Source: Xenorhabdus vietnamensis
GTDB lineage: Bacteria; Pseudomonadota; Gammaproteobacteria; Enterobacterales; Enterobacteriaceae
Reading direction: 5' to 3'
NCBI RefSeq assembly: GCF_002127535.1
Contig: NZ_MUBJ01000014.1
Span: forward strand, 60,927-124,926
DNA length: 64,000 nt
Below the pieces are notes generated by a model. That model saw only the letters and a program-made list of their open reading frames with translations. It did no database searches and was not told where the DNA came from. A program made the position numbers and the translations under genes. Shown here piece by piece: positions 13,293 to 22,708 of this stretch. How positions within the stretch are numbered: position 1 is the stretch's first letter; each line of letters starts with the position of its first letter.

Positions 13293-13730
13293 TCATACTT
13301 GCAACCAAAAAGTCACGGGTCCGTCATTTGTCAAACTGACTTTCATGTCTGCTGCAAATTTCCCCATTTCTGTTTTTACACCACTTTCACGACACTGTTC
13401 AACAAAATAGCGATAAAGTTCATCTGCTTTTTGTGGTTCAGCACCACCAGAAAAGCTCGGTCTTAAGCCTTTCTGCGTGTCCGCAGCCAATGTAAATTGG
13501 GATACAACCAACAAGCTCCCCTGAGCCTGTTGAACATTCAGGTTCATTTTTCCCTGTTCATCGCTGAATACCCGATACCCCATTACCTTGTCGCATAAAC
13601 GTTGCGCTTTCTGAGGGGTATCGTCTTTCTCAACCCCCAGTAACACCAGCAACCCTTGTCCAATTTCTCCAATAGTTTCACCTTCAACAACAACTTTTGC
13701 CTGTGTTACACGCTGAATTAATGCGATCAT
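13293..13730 (-). CDS. dtd: D-aminoacyl-tRNA deacylase
   Basis: A 145-residue DTD enzyme that hydrolyses D-amino acids wrongly attached to tRNA. Both signature motifs are intact: SQFTLAAD (family SQFTL) near residue 77 and NDGPVTF (family NxGPVT) at the C-terminus. The length equals the E. coli enzyme. In E. coli yihY lies between yihX and dtd. Here only 155 bp separate the two genes and no coding trace of yihY is seen. Confidence 0.96.
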   Translation of the reverse strand: MIALIQRVTQAKVVVEGETIGEIGQGLLVLLGVEKDDTPQKAQRLCDKVMGYRVFSDEQGKMNLNVQQAQGSLLVVSQFTLAADTQKGLRPSFSGGAEPQKADELYRYFVEQCRESGVKTEMGKFAADMKVSLTNDGPVTFWLQV

Positions 13731-13885
13731 TTCTCTTGCCCGTTACCCGTTTAGTTATCCGTGTGGGATAGAAAGTCATAGATAGCAACAAATTATGTGG
13801 CAATAACAAAACCGCTCGTCTTGCCTGATATAGAATACAGGCAAGGAATATGTCGGAAAACATCATCTGCAATAAGCTAACGATG

Positions 13886-14503
13886 TTAATTTTTTGAGGA
13901 AAGCGTGAAATCATGTGTCTTAAAATAATCAGGGATCACACGCCTGTCAGTCACATGAATTGCATTGATACCTGATTTTTCCGCTGCTTCAACATTTTCT
14001 GCAATATCATCAAAAAATATGGCCTGAGCCGCTGTTATTCCTTCTGCTGCAAGTACATAGTTAAAAATATCAAGGTTCGGTTTGCGCATTCCCAAATCTT
14101 GAGATAAATAAAAGAAATCCGTTGATGCTTTAATCTCAGGATAATGCAGTGACCAATACTCGAAGTGCAGACGATTTGTATTTGACAGAACAACCACACG
14201 GTGCCCTTGAGCACGCAATTCATTCATTAATTCAATGACTTCCTGCCTGGCATCAATAAATATTGCATTCCAGCCTTCCACAAATTGTTCAAAACTGAGT
14301 GAAACCTCCATTTCATCACACATCCTTTCTGCAAATTCAGTATCACTGATTTGCCCACATTCATATTTTTCAAAAGCCTCCCCCAACAAAAATTTTGAGG
14401 TCAATGTTGCCAGTGGTGTCCCACTCAGGTTACTCCAAACAGCGAGTACTCTTCTAAAATCAATATCAATAATCACGTTACCTATATCGAAAATATACAG
14501 CAT
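13886..14503 (-). CDS. yihX: HAD-family glucose-1-phosphate phosphatase YihX
   Basis: A 205-residue HAD-like hydrolase. Motif I is FDIGNVIIDID at the N-terminus, motif II is VVLSNTNR, the conserved lysine lies in GMRKPNLDIF, and motif IV is IFFDDIAENVEAA. E. coli YihX dephosphorylates alpha-D-glucose-1-phosphate in glycogen turnover. That activity is assigned by homology along the full length (E. coli 199 aa). Confidence 0.9.
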   Translation of the reverse strand: MLYIFDIGNVIIDIDFRRVLAVWSNLSGTPLATLTSKFLLGEAFEKYECGQISDTEFAERMCDEMEVSLSFEQFVEGWNAIFIDARQEVIELMNELRAQGHRVVVLSNTNRLHFEYWSLHYPEIKASTDFFYLSQDLGMRKPNLDIFNYVLAAEGITAAQAIFFDDIAENVEAAEKSGINAIHVTDRRVIPDYFKTHDFTLSSKN

Positions 14504-14692
14504 ACCCCCTCCTGACTAACGCTCATTGTTCAATATTTTTATCATAATTTTATTAAGAAAAAAGATGAAGAGATAAAAAATAAGCAAATTGCTCTTATTA
14601 TGAAGTGGTGTTGAAGTTCTGATTCACTGTATTAATCAATAATCAGGTCAATAACCAAGAATGGATAACAAAAATTACTGGAAGGGATATAA

Positions 14693-14720
14693 CAAAAAAC
14701 TCAGGACACCGAAGTGCCCT
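14693..14720 (-). terminator. terminator of typA
   Basis: Read on the minus strand, AGGGCAC-TTCG-GTGTCCT forms a 7-bp stem (one G-T wobble) with a stable TTCG tetraloop. A GAGTTTTTTG tail follows, typical of an intrinsic terminator. Confidence 0.85.
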
Positions 14721-14766
14721 AAGCTACTCATATTTAATCGGTCACACGCAATACGTAATTCAGAAA

Positions 14767-16590
14767 TTAAACTTCTTTGCTACGGTTTGCACGACGACGA
14801 TCATTTTCAGTCAAATGGCGTTTACGCAGACGAATTGACTGTGGAGTTACTTCTACCAATTCGTCATCATCAATAAACTCCAGAGCCTGCTCCAGGGTTT
14901 TCTTGATATGCGGAGACAACGTTGTCGCTTCATCCGTACCTGACGCACGTACGTTAGTCAGTTTTTTACCGGTCAGGCAGTTAACTGTCAGGTCATTAGA
15001 ACGTGAGTGAATACCGATGATCTGGCCTTCATACACTTCAGTACCGTGACCGAGGAACAATTTACCGCGCTCCTGCAAACTGTACAACGCATAAGCAACT
15101 GCTTTGCCTTGCCCGTTGGAAATCAGTACCCCGTTCTGACGACGGCCAATCTCACCCGGACGGATATCATCATAGTGGCTGAATGTTGCATACAGCAGAC
15201 CAGTACCGGAAGTCATGGTCATAAACTCAGTACGGAAACCAATCAGACCACGGCTTGGAATAACGTAATCAAGACGAACGCGGCCTTTGCCATCTGGCAG
15301 CATGTCACGCATTTCACCCTTACGCTCACCCAGAGCCTGCATCACATCACCCTGATGCTGCTCTTCGATATCCAGAGTTACCTGCTCGAATGGCTCCTGT
15401 TTACGGCCATCAATTTCACGGAAAATAACTTTTGGACGAGAAACCGCCAGCTCGAAACCTTCACGACGCATGTTCTCAATCAGAACAGACAGGTGCAGCT
15501 CACCACGACCAGATACGCGGAATGCGTCTGGATCTTCAGTTTCTTCAACACGCAGTGCAACGTTATGAACCAGTTCTTTTCTCAGACGGTCGAGGATCTG
15601 GCGAGAAGTAACATACTTACCTTCGCGGCCACAGAATGGAGACGTATTTACACAGAAGTACATGCTTACGGTAGGCTCATCAACCGCCAGTGCTGGCAGC
15701 GCTTCAACCGCATTGACATCACACAGAGTATCGGAGATGTTCAGATCGCCCAGACCGGTAATTGCGATGATATCGCCCGCTTCCACCTTATCAGACTCGA
15801 TACGATCCAGCCCCAGATGGCTGAAGACTTTACCGACTTTGCCATTGCGAGACTTGCCTTCGCTATCAATCAGAGTGATGTTCTGGTTTGGTTTTATCGT
15901 ACCACGCTTGATACGGCCAATCCCGATAACCCCTACATAGTTATTGTAGTCCAGCTGTGAAATCTGCATCTGGAATGGGCCATCAAGGTCAACCTTAGGT
16001 GGCTCAACATGATCAATGATAGCCTGATACAACGGAGTCATATCTTCAGCCATCTCAGTATGATCGTTACCCGCAATTCCCATCAATGCAGAAGCATAAA
16101 CGATTGGGAAATCGAGCTGCTCATCTGTTGCGCCCAGGTTTACGAACAGGTCGAATACCTGATCCACAACCCAGTCAGGACGCGCGCCAGGACGGTCAAC
16201 TTTATTGATAACAACGATAGGTTTCAGACCGTGGGCAAAAGCTTTCTGAGTCACGAAGCGAGTCTGTGGCATTGGGCCATCCATCGCATCAACCAGCAGC
16301 AACACACTGTCTACCATTGACATTACACGTTCAACTTCACCACCAAAGTCGGCGTGACCTGGGGTATCCACGATATTGATGCGGTAATCATTCCACTTAA
16401 TGGCAGTGTTTTTCGCAAGAATGGTGATACCACGTTCTTTTTCCAGATCGTTGGAATCCATCACGCGCTCGGCAGTTGCAGCACGCTCACCAAAAGTTCC
16501 GGACTGTTGCAGGAGTTTATCAACCAGCGTGGTTTTGCCGTGGTCGACGTGGGCGATGATGGCGATATTTCTTAAGTTATTAATTGACAA
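14767..16590 (-). CDS. typA: ribosome-associated GTPase TypA/BipA
   Basis: A 607-residue translational GTPase related to EF-G that assists 50S subunit assembly at low temperature and modulates stress and virulence traits. The GTPase motifs are AHVDHGKTT (G1), the switch I region with [16 protein letters not shown] (G3) and NKVDRP (G4). Domains II, III, V and the C-terminal BipA domain follow. The length equals E. coli BipA (607). In E. coli it is divergent from glnA with a short spacer. Here about 12.5 kb of accessory DNA separate them. Confidence 0.97.
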   Translation of the reverse strand: MSINNLRNIAIIAHVDHGKTTLVDKLLQQSGTFGERAATAERVMDSNDLEKERGITILAKNTAIKWNDYRINIVDTPGHADFGGEVERVMSMVDSVLLLVDAMDGPMPQTRFVTQKAFAHGLKPIVVINKVDRPGARPDWVVDQVFDLFVNLGATDEQLDFPIVYASALMGIAGNDHTEMAEDMTPLYQAIIDHVEPPKVDLDGPFQMQISQLDYNNYVGVIGIGRIKRGTIKPNQNITLIDSEGKSRNGKVGKVFSHLGLDRIESDKVEAGDIIAITGLGDLNISDTLCDVNAVEALPALAVDEPTVSMYFCVNTSPFCGREGKYVTSRQILDRLRKELVHNVALRVEETEDPDAFRVSGRGELHLSVLIENMRREGFELAVSRPKVIFREIDGRKQEPFEQVTLDIEEQHQGDVMQALGERKGEMRDMLPDGKGRVRLDYVIPSRGLIGFRTEFMTMTSGTGLLYATFSHYDDIRPGEIGRRQNGVLISNGQGKAVAYALYSLQERGKLFLGHGTEVYEGQIIGIHSRSNDLTVNCLTGKKLTNVRASGTDEATTLSPHIKKTLEQALEFIDDDELVEVTPQSIRLRKRHLTENDRRRANRSKEV

Positions 16591-16839
16591 GTATTTTTAC
16601 CGTTTTAGCTATTTGAGAAAATATTACATGGATGCCGCCTGGCAGAAAGCCGCTGCATTCATCTAACACAAATATGCTGCTATTTTACACGTTATAGCTA
16701 GAGAGTGAAATAAATGTGAGATGTATCACCTTGAAAGTTTGTTTTTGGGGGGATGGATATGGTGAGTAAACAAATCGTACTTTTATAAAACCGTGAGTTC
16801 TATACCTAAAAAACATTCAATACCTCGAATACACGATCT

Positions 16840-16875
16840 AAAAATTGACCTTTTGCAAATAAAATGCAAAAGGTC
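16840..16875 (-). terminator. terminator of the leaderless paralog genes, in the 16591-16946 spacer
   Basis: A perfect 11-bp inverted repeat (GACCTTTTGCA / TGCAAAAGGTC) with a 7-nt AT loop is followed on the minus strand by AATTTTTAG. It lies 70 bp beyond the last paralog's stop. The rest of the 356-bp spacer is AT-rich and must hold the typA promoter; no further feature is seen. Confidence 0.75.
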
Positions 16876-16946
16876 AATAAAATCATTCTACAAAGATAAT
16901 ATTAATATCAAAGATTTTATTAAAATAAAACTGTACGTTAATATCA

Positions 16947-18491
16947 CTAGCAATGGGGCGTTCCCCAAGATGGAACAGTATCAATTTTCCCTTTCCAAGT
17001 CTGACTTTTTATATGTTGACCATCTATATTAACTATATAATAAAAATAAATCTGTGCAGGATGATATTCATCAAATGTATCACTACCCGCAAGATACGTT
17101 TGAGGTATACCTATTATTACATTGTTTGTTACCCCATCACTACCGGCTATATCAGGCATAGCTATAGAGACGATAGATTTATCTAACTTTTTCTGTTTAG
17201 CTCTAATATGCAACCACAACGTAACATTAACATTATTCCCTAAAGGTACTTTAGTCTGATCATGAGGATCATTGGTTCCAGTAATTTTTACAAATAATCC
17301 ATCTTGGCCTGGGTTTTTATTATAACCAGATATAACCTTACAATTTACAACCTTACCTTCAGTAATAAGATCATTTTCACCTGTACCAAAACTAGCATAA
17401 ACCTTACATTTTTCATAAACATTATCTGCAGGAAGTTCATCTTTTACATATGTGAAAACCGTTGGCATTGACATGTATCTTTCTGCTGACTCTTTAATAA
17501 CCACATAAGAAAACTCAATTTCATTATTATCTGATAAAACAGAATAAGACACTAATATATTATTTAATTGCGTGGATGGATCTGTCAAATAAACAGGTGG
17601 GTCAACCATAAATTTATTAACAAGGAAAAATATCGAATCACCAACTGAAATATCATTGTACGTCGGAATATTAACAGAGAAGTGTTTTGAGCCTATACTT
17701 TTATGTAAAACACCACCAACTTCACCATTAATGACGGGAGGATTCAAAGTATGTCCAGGGTTCACTGGCCCCACATCAATAACATACAAAATTCTTTCAG
17801 CTTCAACCGTGCCTTCAACACCCATTATTGCAGAGAATAGATTAAGTACCACAGTCTTATCTTGTTTCGCAAAAATATAAAATGCTAAATTACCACTAGA
17901 GTCTGTATTTATGGTCAATCCCCTGTAATCTCCGATATCCCTAACTTCTAATTTGCTGTTTTTATCGGCAGTATAGAAATCCACTCTATCAAATACCCCA
18001 TCAATATCGAGTATATTAATAGGAGTACCAGATAGTTTATCTTTTCCATCCTGAGCAGTAACGGTAGCATGAACTGACACAAAAAATCTGCCACTAGGAG
18101 GAATATTAGGATGCTGAGGAACTTTTAAATGATCAGCTCCAATCTTCAATTGAAGTGAAGACATATTGACGATTCGTGCAGTATACTCAATTTTAGTCTC
18201 AGGAAAACCCGCTGCATTTGAGTTTGGTTCAATATAAAAAGAAACTGAATCTTTATCAGGAAGATCATCAAAAACACTTAATTCAACAGTGAAAATTCCT
18301 TTTTTACCATTATCATAGAGTTTAATTTGGGGAATATCGTCCTCAGGTTCAGCATTATTAAATCTTGTTAAATTAATACTAGTGTCATTTGAAATAGGAT
18401 CATCAGAAGTTAGAATAATATCAAGATATAAAGTTTGCCCTATTACTATATCAGATCCTGATATGACAGAAGTAGTGATATGCTTACTCAT
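16947..18491 (-). CDS. leaderless beta-rich protein C, third of three paralogs
   Basis: A 514-residue protein of no family that I can name. It shares its layout with the next two genes upstream. An N-terminal module contains VIGQTLYLDIILT (residues about 15-27), the middle has LQLKIGADHLKVP, and the C-terminal module contains GLFVKITGTNDPHD and ends with IYFYYIVNIDGQHIKSQTWKGKIDT. Alternating hydrophobic residues and frequent Gly, Asp, Pro and Asn suggest stacked beta-sandwich domains. No signal peptide or membrane segment is visible. The start has a GGAG ribosome site 5 nt upstream. It follows paralog B by 42 bp, so the two are probably cotranscribed, and a strong terminator follows. It is the most diverged copy. 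Its position behind the autotransporter hints at a surface or secreted role, which is speculation. Confidence 0.7.
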   Translation of the reverse strand: MSKHITTSVISGSDIVIGQTLYLDIILTSDDPISNDTSINLTRFNNAEPEDDIPQIKLYDNGKKGIFTVELSVFDDLPDKDSVSFYIEPNSNAAGFPETKIEYTARIVNMSSLQLKIGADHLKVPQHPNIPPSGRFFVSVHATVTAQDGKDKLSGTPINILDIDGVFDRVDFYTADKNSKLEVRDIGDYRGLTINTDSSGNLAFYIFAKQDKTVVLNLFSAIMGVEGTVEAERILYVIDVGPVNPGHTLNPPVINGEVGGVLHKSIGSKHFSVNIPTYNDISVGDSIFFLVNKFMVDPPVYLTDPSTQLNNILVSYSVLSDNNEIEFSYVVIKESAERYMSMPTVFTYVKDELPADNVYEKCKVYASFGTGENDLITEGKVVNCKVISGYNKNPGQDGLFVKITGTNDPHDQTKVPLGNNVNVTLWLHIRAKQKKLDKSIVSIAMPDIAGSDGVTNNVIIGIPQTYLAGSDTFDEYHPAQIYFYYIVNIDGQHIKSQTWKGKIDTVPSWGTPHC

Positions 18492-18533
18492 ATTATCTCC
18501 ATGAAATCAATATTAAATAATTATATTTTCACG

Positions 18534-20186
18534 TTAGTTCCCTGAAGTTTCAATCTTACTACTCCAGAAATCACTGTATATTCTATTTCCTTCATTATAA
18601 AAATAATATTCGAAATAAATCATTGCTTGACCGTTATTAGAATCATGTGAAAATCCAACAAGCTGTTCATATTCTATATAAACAACAGTAGTAGAAGTAT
18701 TACCGCCACTATGGTCAGGAACATCTTTAATAACACGAGAAATATCTTTCCTATGTTTAACATCTTTCTCATGCACACGTTCATTTTTGTAAAAACCACC
18801 ATTAAGATACATAGTGAAGTGAACCGTATCGCCAAATTTTGGTTTATATTTATCTTGTGTATCTTTTGTTCCTGTTATCTTTACAAATAAACCATAACCG
18901 CCATTATTATGATTATGAGAATACTCCTTACGACCATTTTTTATATCAAAGCTATTAATGTAATATGTTTCATCAATAATATCATCATCATTATTTAACG
19001 GAGGATGGCTCTTAGGATTAGCCCAACTTGAATATACTATAGGCTTCTCATAAACGCGTGAAATTTTATCCGATGGTATATTATCCCCACTACCAATGTA
19101 TGTGATAGGTAATACCTTTGAATATTCATTATTACCTGACCTTGGTGCTATTACATAATAAAGTTTAGATTCTTTATTTTCAGTAAACATATCATAATAC
19201 AATTTAAAACTATAATTAGGAGGATTTGAGTGGCCTATCGTACTAATTGGCAATACTATCTTGTCATCAATAAAAAATATCAAACTATCGCTATCATATG
19301 CATTATGATAAGGTTCAATTTTCACATCAAACGTATAATCTGATCCATACGCTTTTAGTTGACCATCACTAAAATTACTTATAGTTGGAACCGGAAGATA
19401 CTCGCGAGGATCTTTAGGTCTAGGGCTAAGCATATATACAGTAGGAGCTAAGAAATATTCGTCACCCCCTGGTATTTCACTTCCTAACTGAAGTACAACT
19501 GGTTTATCCTTCATAGGATAAACTCGAAAACTTATTTTTCCACTGTTATTACTAACAATAGGAACTACAACTTGATCATATTCATCAATAGGAATAATCT
19601 GTACAGGAGAATGAAGCCCATCATCCGGATCAGTGGTTATTATAACATCTTCATTTAGGTCATCTTTAATTGATGCGGAAATCTGAATAGGTGTGTTTTT
19701 CATCCCTTTACCATTATTATTATTCAAATTCGCAGAATAACGGATGAAATTATTATTTCCAACACCAATATTAGTATTTCCTTGTGGTAATATACAGTAA
19801 TACTTATCTACTGATAACTGCAATGAATCTAAATCAATCAAATTTGCTGTATAATTAATTTCCTTTGAATAAATATTAGGTATACTTAATTTATATGATA
19901 CTTGATCCCCTGGTTTTAGAGAATCTTTATCATCAATAGTTAAATAAGCTATTGCTTGCATAGCATTTTGTTTTGACGGGAGTGGAACAGCTTTAGTAAT
20001 ACTATCAACTGCCAAACCTGTTTTAACATCTAAATTAACATCTAATTCTGAAGGTAATTTCCCATTAAGTATAATGGTAATATAAAGATAAAAACTTTGC
20101 CCAATTACCACATCAGAATCTTTAGGCACAGATAGAGTTACAGATGATAGATCTGAATTATATAATTTATCTTCTTTATTAATCAT
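18534..20186 (-). CDS. leaderless beta-rich protein B, second of three paralogs
   Basis: A 550-residue protein from the ATG at 20186, which has GAGG 7 nt upstream; the frame is open from an ATG at 20198. Shared blocks with paralog A are VVIGQSFYLYI (N-terminal module), a middle segment with FRVYPMKDKPVVLQLGSEIPG, YMLSPRPKDPREYLPVP, FDVKIEPYHNAYDSDSLIFF, and the C-terminal block GGYGLFVKITGTKDTQD followed by IYFEYYFYNEGNRIYSDFW. There is no signal peptide and no cysteine-rich or membrane region. Four beta-rich modules are inferred. AT content is high compared with the flanking core genes, as for its neighbours. Function unknown; it is not recognised as any enzyme. Confidence 0.7.
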   Translation of the reverse strand: MINKEDKLYNSDLSSVTLSVPKDSDVVIGQSFYLYITIILNGKLPSELDVNLDVKTGLAVDSITKAVPLPSKQNAMQAIAYLTIDDKDSLKPGDQVSYKLSIPNIYSKEINYTANLIDLDSLQLSVDKYYCILPQGNTNIGVGNNNFIRYSANLNNNNGKGMKNTPIQISASIKDDLNEDVIITTDPDDGLHSPVQIIPIDEYDQVVVPIVSNNSGKISFRVYPMKDKPVVLQLGSEIPGGDEYFLAPTVYMLSPRPKDPREYLPVPTISNFSDGQLKAYGSDYTFDVKIEPYHNAYDSDSLIFFIDDKIVLPISTIGHSNPPNYSFKLYYDMFTENKESKLYYVIAPRSGNNEYSKVLPITYIGSGDNIPSDKISRVYEKPIVYSSWANPKSHPPLNNDDDIIDETYYINSFDIKNGRKEYSHNHNNGGYGLFVKITGTKDTQDKYKPKFGDTVHFTMYLNGGFYKNERVHEKDVKHRKDISRVIKDVPDHSGGNTSTTVVYIEYEQLVGFSHDSNNGQAMIYFEYYFYNEGNRIYSDFWSSKIETSGN

Positions 20187-20198
20187 AATAAACCTCAT

Positions 20199-20595
20199 TT
20201 AGTTTTTAATATTATTTAGCTTCCAAGTTGTATGTTTTATATTCACATTAGCTAGTTTCAGATACATAGTTATTTATACTCCTAAAATTCGTTCCATTGC
20301 TGCTGCAATACGTCTTGATATTTATTGAATTTAATGTAATTTATAAATCTTTAAAAAATTAAAAATATAATCTAAAACACCATTTTTCTATAGGAAAAAT
20401 GATATATTCCAGAGCATCATATTTCTATATTAATCATCTTTCAAGTTGCCTATTTGTTGGCTACATTCATCCCAGCCACATAGTTATCTATATGACTGGG
20501 GATTCATTTTACTTATCGCATCAATTCAATTTTAAATCTATTAGATATATATTAAATTAAGTCTAATAATAAATGACGTAATAAAATATAAAAAA
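20199..20595. repeat. spacer with two related REP-like repeats
   Basis: This 397-bp gap between paralogs A and B has no gene. Two stretches look related. The block at about 20440-20518 contains CAAGTTGC, TTGGCTAC, CCAGCCACATAGTTATCTAT and GGGGATTCATTT. The block at about 20219-20290 contains CAAGTTG and ACATAGTTATTTATACTCC. I recognise the pattern as a dispersed intergenic repeat of Xenorhabdus and Photorhabdus genomes, from memory only. Confidence 0.5.
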
Positions 20596-22347
20596 TTAAC
20601 TATCATCATCTACCCCAGGAAGTGATGTGTCAGTCATTCCTCGCCAGTAATGACTATAAGTTGGTGTATTTGTTTTATCCATCGTATAATATTCAAAATA
20701 AACCCATGCAGGCGAGCCTTCACTATAAGAACTGATTCCAGAATATTTTGGATGAATGATCGGGATCACGGTAGAACATAAAGTTGTATTACCAGCTGGA
20801 ACAGAGTCTAGAGTTGATAAAAGTGTTGTTTTTGGTAATTGTCTGAAAAAGTTTCTATTTCCCGATCTAACATACATATTTATATATACATCATCTCCAA
20901 CTTGGGGATGTTTTTTTATTATATCAGTTGTATCATTGGTTGCGGTTATTTTTAAAAATGCATCGTAACCACCATTATTGATATAATTTGAAAGCTCCGC
21001 CCTGCTTGTATAAGCTTGTTCCCAAAGTAGAGCATTTTTTTCTTCTGGCTTGCTAAGTGTGCGATCATTTTTATAATCTGCAAAACTAGAGTAAACTTCA
21101 ACTTTATTATAAGTTCGTGTAACTCCATCTGATGGAACAAGATCTGAACCACCTCCTAAATATTTAAGTTGCATTCCAACTGAATAACGAGCGTTCCCAT
21201 TTCTAGCAACCACATAAAAAAACTCTGTCCACTGATTATGTGGAAGCACATTATAAGGAATAGGAAAAGAATAATTAGCATTATGGGTACTTTGCATATC
21301 ATAGATTGGTAATACTAATTTACTAATATCAGGAACCCCATCATCACTTTCTTTTGTAAAAAATAATATATGATCACTAGGAGTAGGGCTATCATAAGGT
21401 TCAATCATAACTTCAAACGTTGGTTCGTCTGGCCCACCGTTTAATAAACCTCCGTCAGCAGAGGGGATCATTACTGACTCTAGCACATGTCTGGAATCTT
21501 GCGGTCTAGGAGTGATAATATATACATTTTCTGATGTATAAGCATGACTTTCTTGGCCCAAAATAATATTTTCTAAAACAAGAATTATAGGTTTCTCAGT
21601 AGTCGTACCTCCAGCTATCTTATTATTTGAATATACACGGAAACTCACCTTTCCGTGATCATCACTTATAAGACTAATAAATGTTCTATCATCGGCAACG
21701 ATATTTGTAGGCGTATAAGTTTTTATCGTTGCAGATTTATCCGCCGGATTTGGATCAGTCGTAACAATAATATTTGTATTAATACTATCTTTAGGTGTAG
21801 AAGAAAGATAAACCAGAGCATTTTTCAGTGGTTTTTTTTCTAAAGGATTTCCAGTATCTTCTAATAACTGCGTAGTGTAACGAATATAATTATCACCAAT
21901 ATCGCTTGGTTTTGGTTCAGAGAATGTTTTAGGGATAACAATGACCTGTTTATCAGGAATTAACTGTAAAGTATAAAACTGTATTTTTTTTATATTGTAA
22001 ATAATATCCATATTGAAATCAGTGCCTAAACTTATATTAAGAGATACTTTATCTCCTGTTATTTTACTCTCATCGTTGCTTATCTTTAAATAATATTGTC
22101 CTCTAATCGCTTTTTCAGCACCAGTTGTTGTAAGACTAGCATAAATTATATCTATTGTTAGACCAGTTCCTTTTGGAGTAACGGTAAGGTTTTTTCCTAG
22201 TGGCAATTTGCCTACTGTTTCCGTTAAAATCACATCAAAATAAAATTCTTGGCCATAGACCAAGTTAGTATTGTTAGGTACTGATAATGTCGGATTAATG
22301 GTGGAGGGAGCCCCACCACCTCCTAAAGTTTGCCTTTCTACTGACAT
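20596..22347 (-). CDS. leaderless beta-rich protein A, first of three paralogs
   Basis: A 583-residue protein; the ATG at 22347 is preceded by GAGG at 7 nt spacing. Apparent modules: residues 20-125 (start block LSVPNNTNLVYGQEFYFDVI), 125-280 (TLQLIPDKQVIVIP, RYTTQLLED, FRVYSNNK, ending YIITPRPQDSR), 295-400 (FEVMIEPYDSPTPSDHILFF, FYVVARNGNARYS) and 455-575 (GGYDAFLKITATNDTTD, VYFEYYTMDKTNTPTYSHYW). The blocks recur in paralogs B and C in the same order, so the set arose by gene duplication. No signal peptide is present. It lies directly behind the inverse autotransporter on the same strand, after a terminator. It could be an adhesin-like, structural or secreted protein; nothing in the sequence decides which. 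Confidence 0.7.
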   Translation of the reverse strand: MSVERQTLGGGGAPSTINPTLSVPNNTNLVYGQEFYFDVILTETVGKLPLGKNLTVTPKGTGLTIDIIYASLTTTGAEKAIRGQYYLKISNDESKITGDKVSLNISLGTDFNMDIIYNIKKIQFYTLQLIPDKQVIVIPKTFSEPKPSDIGDNYIRYTTQLLEDTGNPLEKKPLKNALVYLSSTPKDSINTNIIVTTDPNPADKSATIKTYTPTNIVADDRTFISLISDDHGKVSFRVYSNNKIAGGTTTEKPIILVLENIILGQESHAYTSENVYIITPRPQDSRHVLESVMIPSADGGLLNGGPDEPTFEVMIEPYDSPTPSDHILFFTKESDDGVPDISKLVLPIYDMQSTHNANYSFPIPYNVLPHNQWTEFFYVVARNGNARYSVGMQLKYLGGGSDLVPSDGVTRTYNKVEVYSSFADYKNDRTLSKPEEKNALLWEQAYTSRAELSNYINNGGYDAFLKITATNDTTDIIKKHPQVGDDVYINMYVRSGNRNFFRQLPKTTLLSTLDSVPAGNTTLCSTVIPIIHPKYSGISSYSEGSPAWVYFEYYTMDKTNTPTYSHYWRGMTDTSLPGVDDDS

Positions 22348-22629
22348 AGTATACCTCACAGAATTATAATGTAACTTTTGTTATCTATATGATTATTAAT
22401 AATATATTACTGACAGCTCAAAACATTCCCTGGATAAATAATATTTATATCACCTATTGATTTTTAAATATTAAACACATTTCCCAATTAAATGTATAAT
22501 GAAAAATAGTTATCAGATGATAACATAAAAATATCTGATGAATTTATTTCATCTCTCCTATATTTTCACTATCCAAAATAATTAAATCAGATATAATCAC
22601 CTTTCATAAAATTGAACCGAAATACGAAC

Positions 22630-22664
22630 AGAAAAGCCGTAGGATATATCCATCCACACGGCTT
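22630..22664 (-). terminator. terminator of the inverse autotransporter, in the 22348-22708 spacer
   Basis: AAGCCGT and ACGGCTT (7-bp stem, 17-nt loop) are followed on the minus strand by a short T-run (TTTTC). They lie 45 bp behind the autotransporter stop. The remaining 280 bp up to paralog A are AT-rich and presumably carry its promoter; no other feature is seen. Confidence 0.65.
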
Positions 22665-22708
22665 AACTTGAAACATCGTTCTCATACTTATATACAAATA
22701 TAAGTTAT

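Noticed and set aside
13684..13914. Remnant of yihY between yihX and dtd
   Set aside because: The 76-residue frame there shows no similarity to the YihY membrane protein and overlaps both neighbours.
15007..15960. 317-residue open frame on the plus strand
   Set aside because: It lies entirely antisense to typA, has biased composition and resembles no protein; a shadow frame of a conserved gene.
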